Notes: a model not told the origin generated them from the sequence alone. A DNA stretch of 64,000 bases from Orientallactaga sibirica (GCA_036365145.1 JAEOAD010002279.1:1608001-1672000), one strand, 5' to 3'; shown: positions 11,000 to 22,196, counted from the first letter of the stretch. Numbers and translations are program-made.

Positions 11000-11125
11000 A
11001 TTCCCTCTTTAGACTTGGGGAAAGAGGCACAGGGGGACTCTATAACTCACCCCCAGATACAGCTATACTAAAGTTAGTACTGGGATTTAAACTCAGGTAG
11101 TCCAGCTTCAACGTCTTGGCTCAGA
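11000..11125 (-). mobile_element. MIR SINE fragment
   Basis: gggatttaaactcaggtag (11,081) preceded by an 'acttggggaaagaggc' stretch matches the reverse MIR core ('gatttgaacccaggt'). Confidence 0.55.
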
Positions 11126-11319
11126 ACCGTCGTTTTGTTCTGCTCCATAATGATCAGACACATGGTTACGGTGTGAGGTTTGATAGGAGAAGTGGGAGAG
11201 GTGGTTCTGAAACAAATACAATTTCCGTACAGCACCAAGATAAAGGGCCCAGAAAAAATGGTGTGCCTTAAAAAATCTTTTTAAAACGTTTATTTAGTTG
11301 AGCAAGAGAAAGAGGCAGA

Positions 11320-11354
11320 CAGATAGATAGATAGATAGATAGATGATAGATAGA
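11320..11354. repeat. (GATA)n microsatellite
   Basis: About eight GATA units with one interruption, in the purine-rich tail of the host SINE and directly against the LTR end. Confidence 0.9.
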
Positions 11355-11784
11355 TGTCCCGTCCAGCAGGACTCAGTTATTTGGGGAACGCGAGGGGGAC
11401 AAGGCCTGAGGAGAGATGGGCGAGAAAGAAGGAGTGAGACCAAGCAAAGAGTTGTCAAGGTCTCATTTATTAGACTCCAAGCACAGTTTTTTAAGCAAAC
11501 AGAACGAGGAAGTAAAAAGGAGGCACTGGGCGGGGGACCAGGTCTTGGGTAAGGGGAGGCACTGGGTGGGAGACCAAGTCTTGGGTAAACTGGGTGGGGG
11601 ACCAAGTCTTGGATAAATTCCTGGAACATTCTACAGTTACAACATTTTGCGGTCATTCTTGGAATGTAGGTTATACATTTAACAGTTACAGGTGTTTATC
11701 GTTCCACATGCATGGTTAGCAACAAGTCGCATTGTTCTCAGGGCAGCTACTTTCTTAAGCCCAGTTTCGGCTCGGGTTCCAACA
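11355..11784 (-). mobile_element. Solo LTR of an endogenous retrovirus, nested in a SINE
   Basis: 430 bp. On the - strand it begins TGTTGGAACCC and ends GGACGGGACA (TG...CA). A polyadenylation signal sits in tctaataaatgagacc (about 11,461-11,476), followed by a GT/CT-rich R-U5 region. About 35-bp direct repeats (actggg[c/t]gggggacca...cttgg) occur three times at about 11,519-11,615, in the U3 side. No internal retroviral genes are present. A perfect TSD was not resolved because the flanks are simple repeat. Confidence 0.8.
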
Positions 11785-11949
11785 GAGAGTGAGTGAGCAT
11801 GGATGTGCCAGGGCCTCCAGCCACTGCAAAGGAACTGCAGACACATCTGCCACCTTGTGCATCTGACTTACGTGGGTCCTGGAGAGTTGAACTCGGGTCT
11901 TTAGGCTTCACAGGCAAGCACCTTAACCACTAAGCCATCTCTCCAGCCC

Positions 11950-12948
11950 TGGTATCCTCTTCTTTTTTTTTTTTTTTTTGAAAAATCTCCAGGTTTGGGT
12001 ATTTCTCCCATGAGAAAAGGAAGCACCAAGCTCTGAAGGAAAAGAGTGAGGTGGGGGGAGGGGTTGTTGGCAGGGGTGAGATTTGAACTCGGCTCTCAAC
12101 GTGACCGGTACTTAAGTCACGTGTCAGATAAGACCAGCTTTGTTTCTTCCTGAAGAACAGATTGGACCATGCATTTGGAAGGTTTTATACTCTGCGGGAA
12201 GAGGAGGAAAGGGGACTGGTGTGTGAATTTCAGTGCACGTAGACATTGCGGGCTGGGTGGCATGTCTGACCCTTGGCAAGAAGGACCCGAGGGAATATGA
12301 AAGTCTATTCCAGATGAGACAATTTCAGGATCCCCCATATTGCTTTAGAGAAACCTTTGCCCATCTGGGCATGACTTGTGGACTCTCTCGAGACATGAGC
12401 ACTCTGCTTTGGGGATTTTAAGCCTTTGCCTCGAGCTGCAACATCAAAGTGTCCCGGATCGCTGACGTGTGGCAACACTGGGCGCAATCACTTAATGTGA
12501 TTAAACGCGGCCGTTTGCGACCTTTAGACAGCTGCCCCTGGGGACACAGGAGAAATGTAGGGGTGGCTTCGTGTGAAAATTGTTATTAGGTCCGAATAAG
12601 ATGTGGTGTAAAACTGGTGGAGGAAATCGAGTGAGGAGACCCTTGGGTGAGGATACTAGGAAGAGTGTGTCTGGAAGCAGGAGGACCTAGCCATGATCTC
12701 TGGTCACTTCTTGTCACCTGTCACCTAAAGGAGAGGGAGCCTTATCATGTTCAAGTCAAGTCGGCCCACTGAGCTGTGCTCAGAGTCTTTGGAAAGAGCA
12801 GGAGTGAAGGTTTACATGAGGAGGAACAACCATATGAGAACAGTGTGTATGAAGGAGGGTTGTTGCTCCACACACAAGCCACACCACACTTATTTCCCCC
12901 CAAACCATGACAAAACAAATTAAAAAAAAAAAGAAAAGAAAGAAAAGA
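11950..12948. other. Unique intronic sequence
   Basis: A poly(T) tract lies at 11,963-11,979. 12,420-12,560 is comparatively CpG-rich (gattaaacgcggccgtttgc). Short frames on both strands have no recognisable motifs. Confidence 0.45.
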
Positions 12949-13193
12949 GGGCTGGAGAGATGGCTTAGCGGTTAAGGCGCCTGCCTGCCAAGCCTAAGAA
13001 CACAGGTTCCAACCTCCAGGTCCCACGTTTAGCCAGATGCAAAGTGACGCAAGGGTGCAATGCCACATTTGACCACAAGGGGGCGCACACATCTGGATTT
13101 TGTTCACAGCGGCTGAGAGGCTGTTGGTGCGCCCATCTCTGTCTGTCTTCCTCTCCCTCTCTCCCTGTCTCTGTGTCTCTCTCCAAATGAAAA
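12949..13193 (+). mobile_element. ID-headed SINE, L subtype
   Basis: The head starts at 12,949. The L-type middle and a CT-rich tail end at the purine array that follows. Confidence 0.9.
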
Positions 13194-13338
13194 GAAGGAA
13201 GGGAGGGAGGGAGGGAGAGAGGGAGGGAGGGAGGGAGGAAGGAAGGAAGGAAGGAAAGAAGGAAGGGAAAGGACAAAGGAAGGAAGGAAAGAAAGAAGGA
13301 AGGAAGGAAGGAAGGAAGGAAGGAAGGAAGGAAGGGAG
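13194..13338. repeat. (GGAA)n/(GGGA)n array
   Basis: Homopurine tract grown from the A-rich 3' end of the SINE at 12,949. All frames translate to Gly/Lys/Arg (or Pro/Ser/Phe on the other strand), which explains the local open frames. Confidence 0.95.
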
Positions 13339-13424
13339 ACAAATTCAATTTCAGCCCCAGAACTAGTTTGGGAACGTTCTGATGGACAGGTTAGCATCCG
13401 AAGTGTCCCTGTCCCTCTGGCCCA

Positions 13425-13460
<36 letters not shown>

Positions 13461-14347
13461 TTGCTATTATTTAAATATACTTTTCCTTATTGCCTGTGAA
13501 AACAAGTCATTGTGAAGCCCTGTAGGCTTACAAGGAACCCAAATGTCATAGTGCCTGTACCCAGAAAGGAAGAAAATAAGTCCACTTCAACAGCTAATCA
13601 CTGTGCCAAGGGCACGCATGCTTCTAACGTGTTTCCAGAAGGAATCCCCCTGCTCGCCTTGAGGCCTGCAAACCAGCTCGGATTTGAGGAGTCAAAGTGA
13701 TTTTGATGATTTCAGATTTAAAACTCAAGGGGAAAATTGGTTCATAGTGAAAACAGCCACTTTTCATTAAATGCCGCTAAAGGTTGCCGAACGGAGCTGG
13801 AATGGAGGCGAGCTGTGCTGTTGGAATCAGGGACAGATAGACAATTTGCATCTGACATAAATTCTCATAGGGTCATATTAAGAATACATCAGACCTGGAA
13901 TGAAAATTAAGTTGACTTGTCACACATCATCATTCCTCCTCAGCTCTGGCTCCTGGAAGCCGTTATATGCAGCTGGTACAAAAGATGGGGTGTAACCCTG
14001 TGGGGTTTTCCAGTTCCGGGGATGTTTAGCAGATGCCTGCTTGAGGCGCTGGTCCACAGTCACCCCGCTGCCTGCCTAGAATCAGCTTTAAATAACAGCA
14101 GCAGCGTGCTGAGCTTGCCTGCGCAGCTCTGCATCCATAAACGGATGTCCCGGCATGCTTCTTAATCCCTCTCCAACCCCAGGTATACTCATTTGCTGCG
14201 TGGAGGCGTGTGAATTTGGAATTTCAAGATTTCTGAGAATTCAATGACATCTCTCAGGTTGCTTTTCTGTAACCAGGGAGCTCTCATGGATCCCTTTCTG
14301 AACACATGCATTTTGTTTCCTCTTCATTAAAAAACAAAGAGAGTCGG
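13339..14347. other. Long unique block; candidate conserved non-coding sequence
   Basis: Poly(T) at 13,430-13,459, then about 880 bp without any repeat. It contains an octamer motif ATTTGCAT (13,844-13,851) and TTTCATTAAATG (about 13,761). No coding exon recognised. Enhancer function is inference only. Confidence 0.35.
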
Positions 14348-14562
14348 GCTGGAGAGATGGCTTAGCGGTTGAGGCATTTGACTGCGAAGCCTAAGGACCC
14401 CGGTTCGATTCTCCAGGTCCCACGTAAGCCAGAGGCACATGGTGGCACATGCGTCTGGAGTTCATTTGCAGTGGCTAGAGGTCCTGGTGCGCCCATTCTC
14501 TCTCTCTCTCCCCCTCTCTCTGTCTCTAATAAATAAAATAAAATCTTTAAAAAAAAAAAAAG
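14348..14562 (+). mobile_element. ID-headed SINE, S subtype, with TSD
   Basis: The head starts at about 14,348 and the 3' end is poly(A). TSD aaagagagtc lies at 14,336-14,346 and about 14,559-14,568. Confidence 0.9.
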
Positions 14563-14644
14563 AGAGTCAATTACTTCTAGTTAAAGAAAACCTTTAAAAT
14601 AGGTGTTCTTTTAAGCTCTGGAAAGTAGAGGGGTGTAAGTTGCT

Positions 14645-14868
14645 GATTATTATTATTATTATTATTATTATTAATTAATTTGAGAGAGAGAGAGTCAGGG
14701 AGAGAGAAAGAAAAGGTGGGATAAAACAAGCTCACCAGAGCCTCTTGCAGCTGCAAACACTCCTGATGCATGGGCCACTTTGTACATCTGGCTTTACATG
14801 AACACTGGGGCATTGAATATGGGCCATCAGACGTGGCAAATGAACACTTTAACAAGTACCCCACACAT
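14645..14868 (-). mobile_element. Diverged ID-headed SINE
   Basis: (TTA)n at 14,647-14,675, the CT tail and degenerate middle (actcctgatgcatgggccac) are recognisable, but the head near 14,868 is badly decayed. This is one of the oldest copies in the window. Confidence 0.65.
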
Positions 14869-15019
14869 ACCACCTTTGGTGTGTCACCTATACAATTGCA
14901 TGTTCTTTGTCTTTTTCTTGTTTATTTTAGGTGTTCACTGTATAATATAAAAACGAAAATTGTGAAACAGTCAGATACAAACCGCCTGGAGAATAATGGG
15001 TATAAAAACCATTGCCCAG

Positions 15020-15246
15020 GGGCTGGAGAGATGGCTTAGCAGTTAAGGCGCCTGCCTCTTAAGCCTAAGAACGCTGGTTCCAATCTCCAGGTCCCACGTT
15101 TAGCCAGATGCAGTGACGTAAGGGCGCAATGCCGCACTTGCCCACAAGGGGGCGCACGCGTCTGGATTTCGTTCACAGCAGCGGCATGCCCATCTCTATC
15201 TGTCTCCCTCTCTCTCTATCTCTCTCTGTGTGTCACTCTAAAAAAA

Positions 15247-15286
<40 letters not shown>

Positions 15287-15288
15287 GA
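15020..15288 (+). mobile_element. ID-headed SINE, L subtype with (GAAA)n tail
   Basis: The head starts at 15,020 and the poly(A) end has expanded into (GAAA)n at 15,247-15,287. TSD accattgcccag / accatagcccag (15,007 and 15,290). Confidence 0.9.
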
Positions 15289-15411
15289 AACCATAGCCCA
15301 GTAAACACTCCCCAAGTCAAGACCTGCGCAGCACCCCAGATTTCCCCTGAGCATCTTCTTTCTGCCTCAGCACTTTCTCCTCCCACAGAAACTCTTGTCC
15401 TTGGCATTGGA

Positions 15412-15498
15412 TGGTGTTTGTAGTGCTGGGAACTTGAGCGCAGAGCCCTGTGCGTGTTCAATAAGGGCTGTGCCACTGAGCTACATCCCCAGCCCTCT
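15412..15498 (-). mobile_element. Classic ID element
   Basis: On the - strand ggctggggatgtagctcagt (15,478-15,497) starts a BC1/ID-like sequence. It is diverged in the middle. Confidence 0.75.
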
Positions 15499-16149
15499 CT
15501 TGTCTAATACATACTCATTTTATCGCTTCTCATCCGATTCAGCCTTCGGTAGATAAAACGCTTTCATTTTCCCTCATGTTGTATTTCATATAAACGCAAG
15601 CACAGTGTGCATGCTGGGGACTCAGCTTGTGTTGTACCGTCTGCTTTATGACCCAACATATATTTACCTTTTTATTCTATCCGCTGGCTCCCTTTGTTCA
15701 TGAACGTGGTCTTGTGAGGGATTGCAAGGTCCGAGGGTGGGCTCAAGTTTAGCTTCAACTAGGGAATGTATACGTCCAGCTGGAGTTCTTATAACCAGTG
15801 TTATATGAACTCCAACGGTGAGTTCCCAGAACCTTTGGACACCATGGTGGTTTCGACTTTCCACTGTTGCCACCCACGGCCACATTTACGCCTGGAATGC
15901 CCCCGACTAGGCAAGCAGTCGTAGCCTCGTGTTGCAGGGATGAAGCACAGTCTCAAGTTTTGAGAAGCATGCCATAAAAGCACGTACAACTTGAAGGAAA
16001 TGGAATAAGGAACAAGCCATCTAGGTGCGGCACACACTGAAAGCTGTGTCATGAACCTATGCTGTCGTCTTAGGGGAGCATAGAACTTGTAGCCCCTGAA
16101 GATCTGAGAGATCTTATGTTTCATCTTATGAAAGCAAACCATGGGGAAC
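15499..16149. other. Unique intronic sequence
   Basis: No repeat or exon recognised. Overlapping - strand frames at 15,664-16,151 show no familiar domain. Confidence 0.45.
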
Positions 16150-16157
16150 AAAAGAAA

Positions 16158-16188
<31 letters not shown>

Positions 16189-16351
16189 GAAGGAAGGAAG
16201 GAAGGAAGGAAGGAAGGAAGGAAGGAAGGAAGAGAGAGAGAGAAAGGGAAGGAGGGAAGGGGGAGGGAGGGAGGAAGGAAGGAAGGAAGGAAGGAAGGAA
16301 GGAAGGAAGGAAGGAAGGAAGGAAGGAGGGAAGGAAGGGAGGGAAGGGAGG
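16150..16351. repeat. (GAAA)n/(GGAA)n/(GGGA)n array
   Basis: About 200 bp homopurine on the + strand, directly followed by a B1. It generates low-complexity open frames on both strands. Confidence 0.95.
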
Positions 16352-16505
16352 GAGCCTGGCGTGGTGACGCATGCCTTTAATCCCAGCACTTGGGAGGCAG
16401 AGGTAGGAGGATCGCTGTGAGTTCGAGGTCACCCTGAGACTACAGAGTGAATTCCAGGTCAGCCTGGGCTAGAGCAAGACCCTACCTCAAAAACTTTAAA
16501 AAAAG
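16352..16505 (+). mobile_element. B1 SINE
   Basis: Starts gcctggcgtggtgacgcatg and ends gcaagaccctacctcaaaaa. 7SL-derived, near full length. Confidence 0.92.
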
Positions 16506-16517
16506 GTGGGCGGGGGG

Positions 16518-16612
16518 GAGGCTGGAGAAGATGGCTTAGCGGTTAAAGCATTGGCCTGCAAAGCCAAAGGACCCAGGTTTCATTCCCAGGACCCACGTTA
16601 TCCAGATGCTTC
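16518..16612 (+). mobile_element. ID-headed SINE, 3'-truncated
   Basis: Head ggctggagaagatggcttag through cacgttatccagatgc, then lost before the conserved 'gcacaagg' segment. Confidence 0.75.
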
Positions 16613-16669
16613 TGCTACTTGGCATGCAGTAGACCTGAGTATGACTTTCAAATTCAGTCACACAGATGG

Positions 16670-16882
16670 GGGCTGGAGGGATGGCTTAGTAGTTAAGACG
16701 TTTGCCTACAAAGCCAAAGGACTCAGGTTCGATTCCCCAGGAGCCGCATAAGCCGGATGCACAAGGTGGTGCTTGCGTCTGGAGTTTGTTTGCAGTGGCT
16801 GGAAGCCCTGGTGCACCCACTCTCTCTCCTGCTTTGTCTCTGTCAAATAAAAAAATATGCACTGAAAAAAAAAAAGAAAAAG
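16670..16882 (+). mobile_element. ID-headed SINE, S subtype
   Basis: Complete head, middle and short CT tail, ending in poly(A) at 16,864-16,882. Confidence 0.9.
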
Positions 16883-17394
16883 AATAAAGTCCTAGGTCTT
16901 ATGAAACAACTTTTTCTCAGAAAAAAAGCCAGATGGCTATTCGCCTCTGAAAACTGATGGACGGAGTAGAACTTCATGTCTGTAGGGTTAGAGTGTGGTG
17001 ACAGAGCCAAAATTTTCTTGGTCGGTTTTTAGTCCTCATTTATTACCAACCTCAGTATCTGACATCATTTTGCTTATGAAGTGAATCCTTTGGACGTGCT
17101 AATGGAACGCTAGCTTCTACCAGCCCTAAGCTCAGAATTGGGAAGATACAACATCAGAAACGGAGGGAGGTGCCGCCCACCGCATGTCCCTACCAATGTA
17201 TCCGGTAAATGCATTGATTTATGACGTCCGCTTTGTATGATTATCAAAATGCATGTATTCCCTCCCACCGTGGAACACGTCATTAGGGCCTGCGTGGCCA
17301 CGGTCACTCATATCTGGCTCAGAATAAACTACTTTCATTCCTTCGTAGCGAGAGCTGTGTTTCCCTATTGACACGCTCAAGTCATTGGAATATA
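16883..17394. other. Unique intronic sequence
   Basis: Nothing recognised. The last 50 bases may belong to the diverged 5' part of the MLT1-like LTR. Confidence 0.4.
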
Positions 17395-17985
17395 ACTTGA
17401 CTTGAAATCAGTACAAATGACATTACTTCAGCTGAGGTCATTAGGTTAAGCCCTAGTAATCCAACGTGATTGGCACCTTCTTAAATAGGGGAAGTTTGGA
17501 CACAGACGCACACGGAGAAAGTCACAAGACAAAGGGTGACCAAGATCGCCAGCAAGCATGCAGAGGTAGGAGAGAGGCAAGGGAGCTTCCTTATAACCTA
17601 GAAACCATCCAGCTCGGGCCTTTTCTTGTACGTGTCACCTCCACCATTGTGAGCCAATAAACTTCTTTAGGGGCTGGAGAGATGGCTTAGCAGTTAAGGC
17701 ACTTGCCAGCAAAGCCAAAGGACCCAGGTTCGATTCCCCAGGATCCACGTTAGCCAGATGCATAAGGTGGCGCATGTGTCTGGAGTTTGTTTGCAGTGGC
17801 TAGAGGCCTTGGCGTGCCCATTCTTTCTTTCTCTTCTCTCTCTCTCTCTCTTCCTCTTTCTCTGTGGCAAATAAGTAAATAAAAATATTTAAAAAATTTT
17901 TAAAATTAAAAACCACTTTTGTTTTGAGGCATCCAGGATGTGGCACTTTGTGTTTGTGACAGCAACCCTGGAATATTAATACTTT
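17395..17985 (+). mobile_element. MLT1-like LTR (ERVL-MaLR), split by a SINE
   Basis: gaggtcattaggttaagccc (17,434), ggaagtttggacacagacgc (17,490), gtgagccaataaacttcttt (17,649, polyadenylation signal) and, after the SINE, gtggcactttgtgtttgtga (17,939) and gaatattaatac (17,971) follow the MLT1 LTR order. It is old and diverged. The 5' boundary is uncertain. Confidence 0.7.
17671..17905 (+). mobile_element. ID-headed SINE inside the MLT1-like LTR
   Basis: Complete S-type copy. It separates the LTR polyadenylation signal from the LTR 3' terminus, so it is the younger element. Confidence 0.9.
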
Positions 17986-18021
17986 TACCCTTACTTTGTT
18001 TAATGTATTTATTTTTTCATT

Positions 18022-18152
18022 TTGTTTTCGAGGTAAGGTGTCACTCTAGCCCGGGCTGACCTGGAATTCACTCTGTAGTCTCGCTCACAGCGATCCTCCT
18101 ACCTCTGCCTCCTGAGTGCTAGGATTAAAGACGTGCACCACCACACCCGGTT
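18022..18152 (-). mobile_element. B1 SINE, diverged
   Basis: Reverse of the B1 consensus (ctcctacctctgcctcctga at about 18,095, accaccacacccgg at the 5' end), with a short deletion in the middle. Confidence 0.85.
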
Positions 18153-18162
18153 ACTTTTCTTT

Positions 18163-18388
18163 TTTAAAATATATTTTTTATTTATTTATTTATTTGAGAG
18201 AAAGAGGCAGATAAAGAGAGAGAGAGAGAGAGAGAGAGAATAGGCACGCCAGAGCCTCCAGACACTGCAAATGATCTCCAGATGCACGCGCCCTCTTGTG
18301 CATCTGGCTTGCATGGGTCCTGGGGAATTGAACCTGGGTCCTTAGGCTCCACAGGCAAGTGCCTTAACCACTAAGCCATCTCTTACTC
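18163..18388 (-). mobile_element. ID-headed SINE, S subtype
   Basis: The (TTTA)n 3' end lies at 18,175-18,195. The head near 18,388 is decayed (aagccatctcttactcacc). Confidence 0.85.
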
Positions 18389-18399
18389 ACCAGCTCTAC

Positions 18400-18945
18400 T
18401 CTTACTTTTCTACCATTGTGCTATGCTTCCTCCTGGCTTCCTTTATGTATATTCAAATTGCCTGCCACAAGACTCCCTCCTCTGGGAAACAAACCTTGTG
18501 TGCAGAACACCCCTCCCCCCAGTTGTGATCTTCCGGTGAGCACAAGAAACTTGCCCTCTTTTCCTATGATAGCATGTTTTTTTTTTTTTTTAAACCCTCT
18601 GCATGGTGCCTGCAGTAATCTTTGCACACATGTCCTCCTGTGGAAGATGTAACAGTAAAAGCTGCCTCGTGAGGCCAACGTGAAAGGGAACGGCAGATGT
18701 AAACATGTTGCCATTCTCGTCATTTTGAAACAACATGTTTTTAAAGCATCCCAGGGAGCTGGGAAGAGAAAGGTTCTTTTCATCGGGCCTTCTGTTTCTC
18801 CTCTGGAGGGAAAAGTATTTGCAGGTGTACAGGCGACAGCAGAGTCCCCGAATACTTCTTAAGTGATCGGCATTGTATGAAGTGAGTACCGTCACCTCAC
18901 TTAGTCATTCCTATTAATTGAGTGCTTTTAAGAATGAAGTTCTTG
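18400..18945. other. Unique intronic sequence
   Basis: A 120-codon open frame on the - strand (18,421-18,783) has no recognisable domain, and opposite-strand frames overlap it. Not called as a gene. Confidence 0.45.
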
Positions 18946-18946
18946 G

Positions 18947-19160
18947 GCTGGAGAGATGGCTTAGAGGCTAAGGCGCTTGCCTGCAAAGCCTAAAAGGACC
19001 CAAGTTCAATTCCCCAGGTCCCATGTAAGCCAGATGACCGAGGGGGCGCATGCGTCTGGAGTTTGTTTACGATGGCAGAGTCCCTGGTGTGCCCATTCTC
19101 ACTCTCCCTCTCTCTCTTTCTCTCTCCCTCTCTCTGTCTCAAAGAAAGAAATAAAAATAA
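18947..19160 (+). mobile_element. ID-headed SINE, S subtype, with TSD
   Basis: TSD aatgaagttctt lies at 18,933-18,944 and 19,160-19,171. The A-rich end is at 19,142-19,162. Confidence 0.92.
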
Positions 19161-19171
19161 AATGAAGTTCT

Positions 19172-19271
19172 TTTGGGATCTGTGATCAAGATTGTATCCC
19201 ATCCACCCTGGTATTTTCTTGAAATTTGATATTTGGTGCAGTGTTGCTTTTGGTTAACATGACGTGGGAAA

Positions 19272-19307
<36 letters not shown>

Positions 19308-20124
19308 CTGCCTGGACAGTGGCATGTGTGTCAGCAGCTTAATTGGATAAAAATTCCCACTTGGAGCCTGCAGCTGAGCATCCACTGGCTCTCGGGGATG
19401 GCGGTGGGGGTGAGGATGTTTTCCCTCTGCCACACAAAATATACTTCTCCTTTCTAACAAGCCATATCGAACCCTTTGCCTTGATCTGGGACTGGAGGAT
19501 TTCAACCCCTTTAAGTATTGCAGGTTGTAGTGAGGGAGTCAGAACCCCGCAGAGCAGGCTGCTTGCAGCCTGGTAATTCCAGCAGAGACAGGGTTTTGAA
19601 GTTTCAAAAGCTTCACACCTGTGGGTGACTTCCACAAAGAGCCACAGTTTAAGAGCGACCTGCCCATGACCCTGCAGACTCACATCTGTACCTTCCCAGC
19701 CAGGGAGTGAAAGATCATCTTTGTTTTCTTAGACACGGCAGGAAGAGAAAGCACAGGGGATGTGCGTGAGTTTGGGAAGGGAAACGGACAATAGGGTCAT
19801 GTCAGAGTACACACAGGAGCTGGGCTCAGAAGTTTGTATTCTAATCCCACACCTTGCTTGTTTCTAGCCCCGGATTTCTTCTCGATGCCCCCACACCTCC
19901 CTCAATCTCTCTTTTATTTGTTAAATAGATTAATAACAAGCGCTTGCCCTGGCAGTGTGCGGCCATCTGTTACTCTCCTTTCTCTCCTTGCAAGTATCTC
20001 CTATTACACTGCTGGAATCATTACCACGTACCACGTGCTTTGCCAAGTATATAATGTTCACTAATTACATGACTTCAAGAGTCAGTGTCATGCTAGTGGT
20101 TAAAAATCCCATCACCTGCCTTCA
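19172..20124. other. Unique sequence with a 33-nt poly(T)
   Basis: T33 at 19,275-19,307 without an attached recognisable element. The remainder shows no gene or repeat, although 19,650-19,690 may be a MIR scrap. Confidence 0.45.
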
Positions 20125-20285
20125 GATATATCGCACACGACCATGGGACCTTGGTCATGTCCCTTGTCCTCTGGGACACGGTAGTAGTAAGTGACCACAT
20201 TATATGGCACTGAGAGGAGGAAATGATGTTCGCAAAAATATTTACCACAATGCCCGGAAGTGTTCTGTAAATATTAATAAAAACC
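20125..20285 (+). mobile_element. MIR SINE fragment
   Basis: gggaccttggtcatgtccct (20,146), then gaggaaatgatgttcgc and tgttctgtaaatattaa at the end follow the MIR order. Confidence 0.6.
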
Positions 20286-20482
20286 ATAGTGTAGAGGGAG
20301 CTTGGGGCGGGGGGGGGGCTTGCAAATTCTGCTTCTCTGAATTCAATTCCACATGGCCCAAGTCAAGCTCGATGAAAAGTGGCACGTGCATTTCTGACCT
20401 CAGTGCGGCTACAACCGTGGTGGGTAGAGCCAGGAGAATCCAAAGCTTGTGGAAGGCTATTCTGGTATTACTTTTTAACACA

Positions 20483-20688
20483 TATATATATATATTCTTT
20501 ATTTATTTATTTGAGAGAAAGAAAGAGAGGGAGAGAACGGGTGCACCAGGGCTTCTAGCCACTTCAAACAAACTCCAGATGCGTGCGCCCCCCCCCTGCA
20601 TCTGGCTTACGCGTGTTCTGAACAATCAAACCAGGGTTCTTTGGCTTTGCAGGCAAACGCCTTAACTGCTGAGCCATCTCTCCAGGTC
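20483..20688 (-). mobile_element. ID-headed SINE, S subtype
   Basis: The head is at 20,688 on the - strand and the (TTTA)n end at 20,497-20,512, next to a short (TA)n. Confidence 0.88.
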
Positions 20689-20839
20689 CTTTTCTGGCAT
20701 TACTGTGCAGGGGCAGGAGACCCTGCTTCAATAAAACGGTGGAGCACAGACCCTTTCTGGTTGTCCTCTCCCTACCATACGCACATGCTCGCATGCACGT
20801 GTGTGTGCACGCGAGTGCACATATACACACACACAAGAA

Positions 20840-21083
20840 AATTTTTAATTTTTTGTTGTTTATTTTTTATTTACTTATTTGAGAGCAACAGACAGAGAGA
20901 AAGAGACAGATAGATAGAGAGAGAATGGGCCATGCCAGGGCCTCCAGCCACTGCAAATGAACTCCAGACACATGCGCCACCTTGTGCATCTGGCTTACGT
21001 GGGTCCTGGGAAATGGAGCCTTGAACTGGGGTCCTTAGGCTTCACAGGCAAGTGCTTAACTGCTAAGCCATCTCTCCAGGCCC
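20840..21083 (-). mobile_element. ID-headed SINE, S subtype
   Basis: The head is at 21,083. The flanks share caagaaaa (20,833 and 21,083). A (CA/TG)-rich segment lies just upstream at 20,795-20,836. Confidence 0.88.
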
Positions 21084-21224
21084 AAGAAAAAATTTAAAAA
21101 TACTATAAGCTTGTTGAAGAATGAGTTTTACTATAGAACCCAATGGGATACATCTACCAGTCAGGCTGTCAGACAGCTTAATCTGTAACTAGAGTTCAGT
21201 TCTATTAGAAGTTGTTTTTAAAAA

Positions 21225-21453
21225 GAAAAAAAATATATATATGTATATATAATTTATGTATTTACTTCAGAGAGAGAAGGAGAGAGAAAGAGGCAGATAG
21301 AGAATGGGCGCTCAGGGCCTCCAGCCACTGCAGCCAAACTCCAGATGCATGTGCCCCCTTGTGCATCGGGCTTATGTGAGTCCTGGGGAGTTGAACCTGG
21401 GTCCTTTGGCTTTGAAGGCAAACACCTTAACCGCTAAGCCATCTCTCCAGCCC
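21225..21453 (-). mobile_element. ID-headed SINE, S subtype, with TSD
   Basis: TSD agaagttg[t/c]tttt lies at 21,208 and 21,454. The head is at 21,453 on the - strand. Confidence 0.9.
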
Positions 21454-21924
21454 AGAAGTTGCTTTTTGAATGAAGTGACTTCTGAGGCCTAAGGTATGCA
21501 TTTCTATTTTAGTTGATCAATTTATTTCTCCTGAAAGGTCACTAAATGTGCACTAAAAAGACAGCCAACACCTGGGTCTCCCGACAAGGGAATCAAATTC
21601 ATCACGTAAGAGAAAAGTCAGGTATAAGGCAATGAAAATAATTGGGATTGGAGAGCAGAATGTGGCCACAGGAAGGTGATCATTATAGAAGTGACGTGGC
21701 CAGTTGTGGGAAGGAGGTTCTGGCTCCCGTCAGAGGAAACAGAACTGGGCAGATGGGTGGGTGTGAGTGGGTTGGGGAACTTGGGTCTCACTGGACTGAA
21801 GAGCTGATGTTAAGGAAATACGTAATGAAGCATTGTTCCAGTGGCAAACACTGTGCTGTCTATGAGGCTAGGGACAGTGTCTTTGTGAGGTTCTCTGGTA
21901 GCTGCTGTTTAAGAAGTATACGCC
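21454..21924. other. Unique intronic sequence
   Basis: Nothing recognised. A 103-codon + frame (21,642-21,953) runs into the following SINE and is not convincing. Confidence 0.45.
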
Positions 21925-22196
21925 TAGGGCTGGAGAGATGGCTTCGGGGTTAAGGCACCTTCCTCCTAAGCCTAAGAACCTGGTTCCAATCTCCAGCGGT
22001 TCCAATCTCCAGGTCCCACATTTAGCCAGATGCAAAGTGATGCAAGGGCGCAATGCTGCACTTGACCACAAGGGGGCGCACACATCTGGATTTTGTTCAC
22101 AGCAGCTGAGAGACTGCTGGGGCGCCCATCTCTGTCTTCCTCTCCCTCTCTCTCTCTGTCTCTCTCTCCAAAATAAATAATAAAAAAAATTAAAAA
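21925..22196 (+). mobile_element. ID-headed SINE, L subtype with duplicated B-box segment, with TSD
   Basis: ggttccaatctccag occurs twice back to back at 21,982-22,012. TSD aagaagtatac flanks it (about 21,912 and 22,197). Confidence 0.93.

Larger units (their letters stand above)
11287..11949 (-). mobile_element. ID-headed SINE split by an LTR
   Basis: The 3' half lies at 11,287-11,354 (gagcaagagaaagaggcag plus GATA repeats) and the 5' half at 11,785-11,949, with its head at 11,949 on the - strand. The two halves are contiguous once the LTR is ignored, so the SINE is older than the LTR. Confidence 0.88.

Noticed and set aside
19275..19307. Poly(T) as the tail of a - strand processed pseudogene
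   Set aside because: The sequence to its right shows no coding similarity or TSD partner that I could find.
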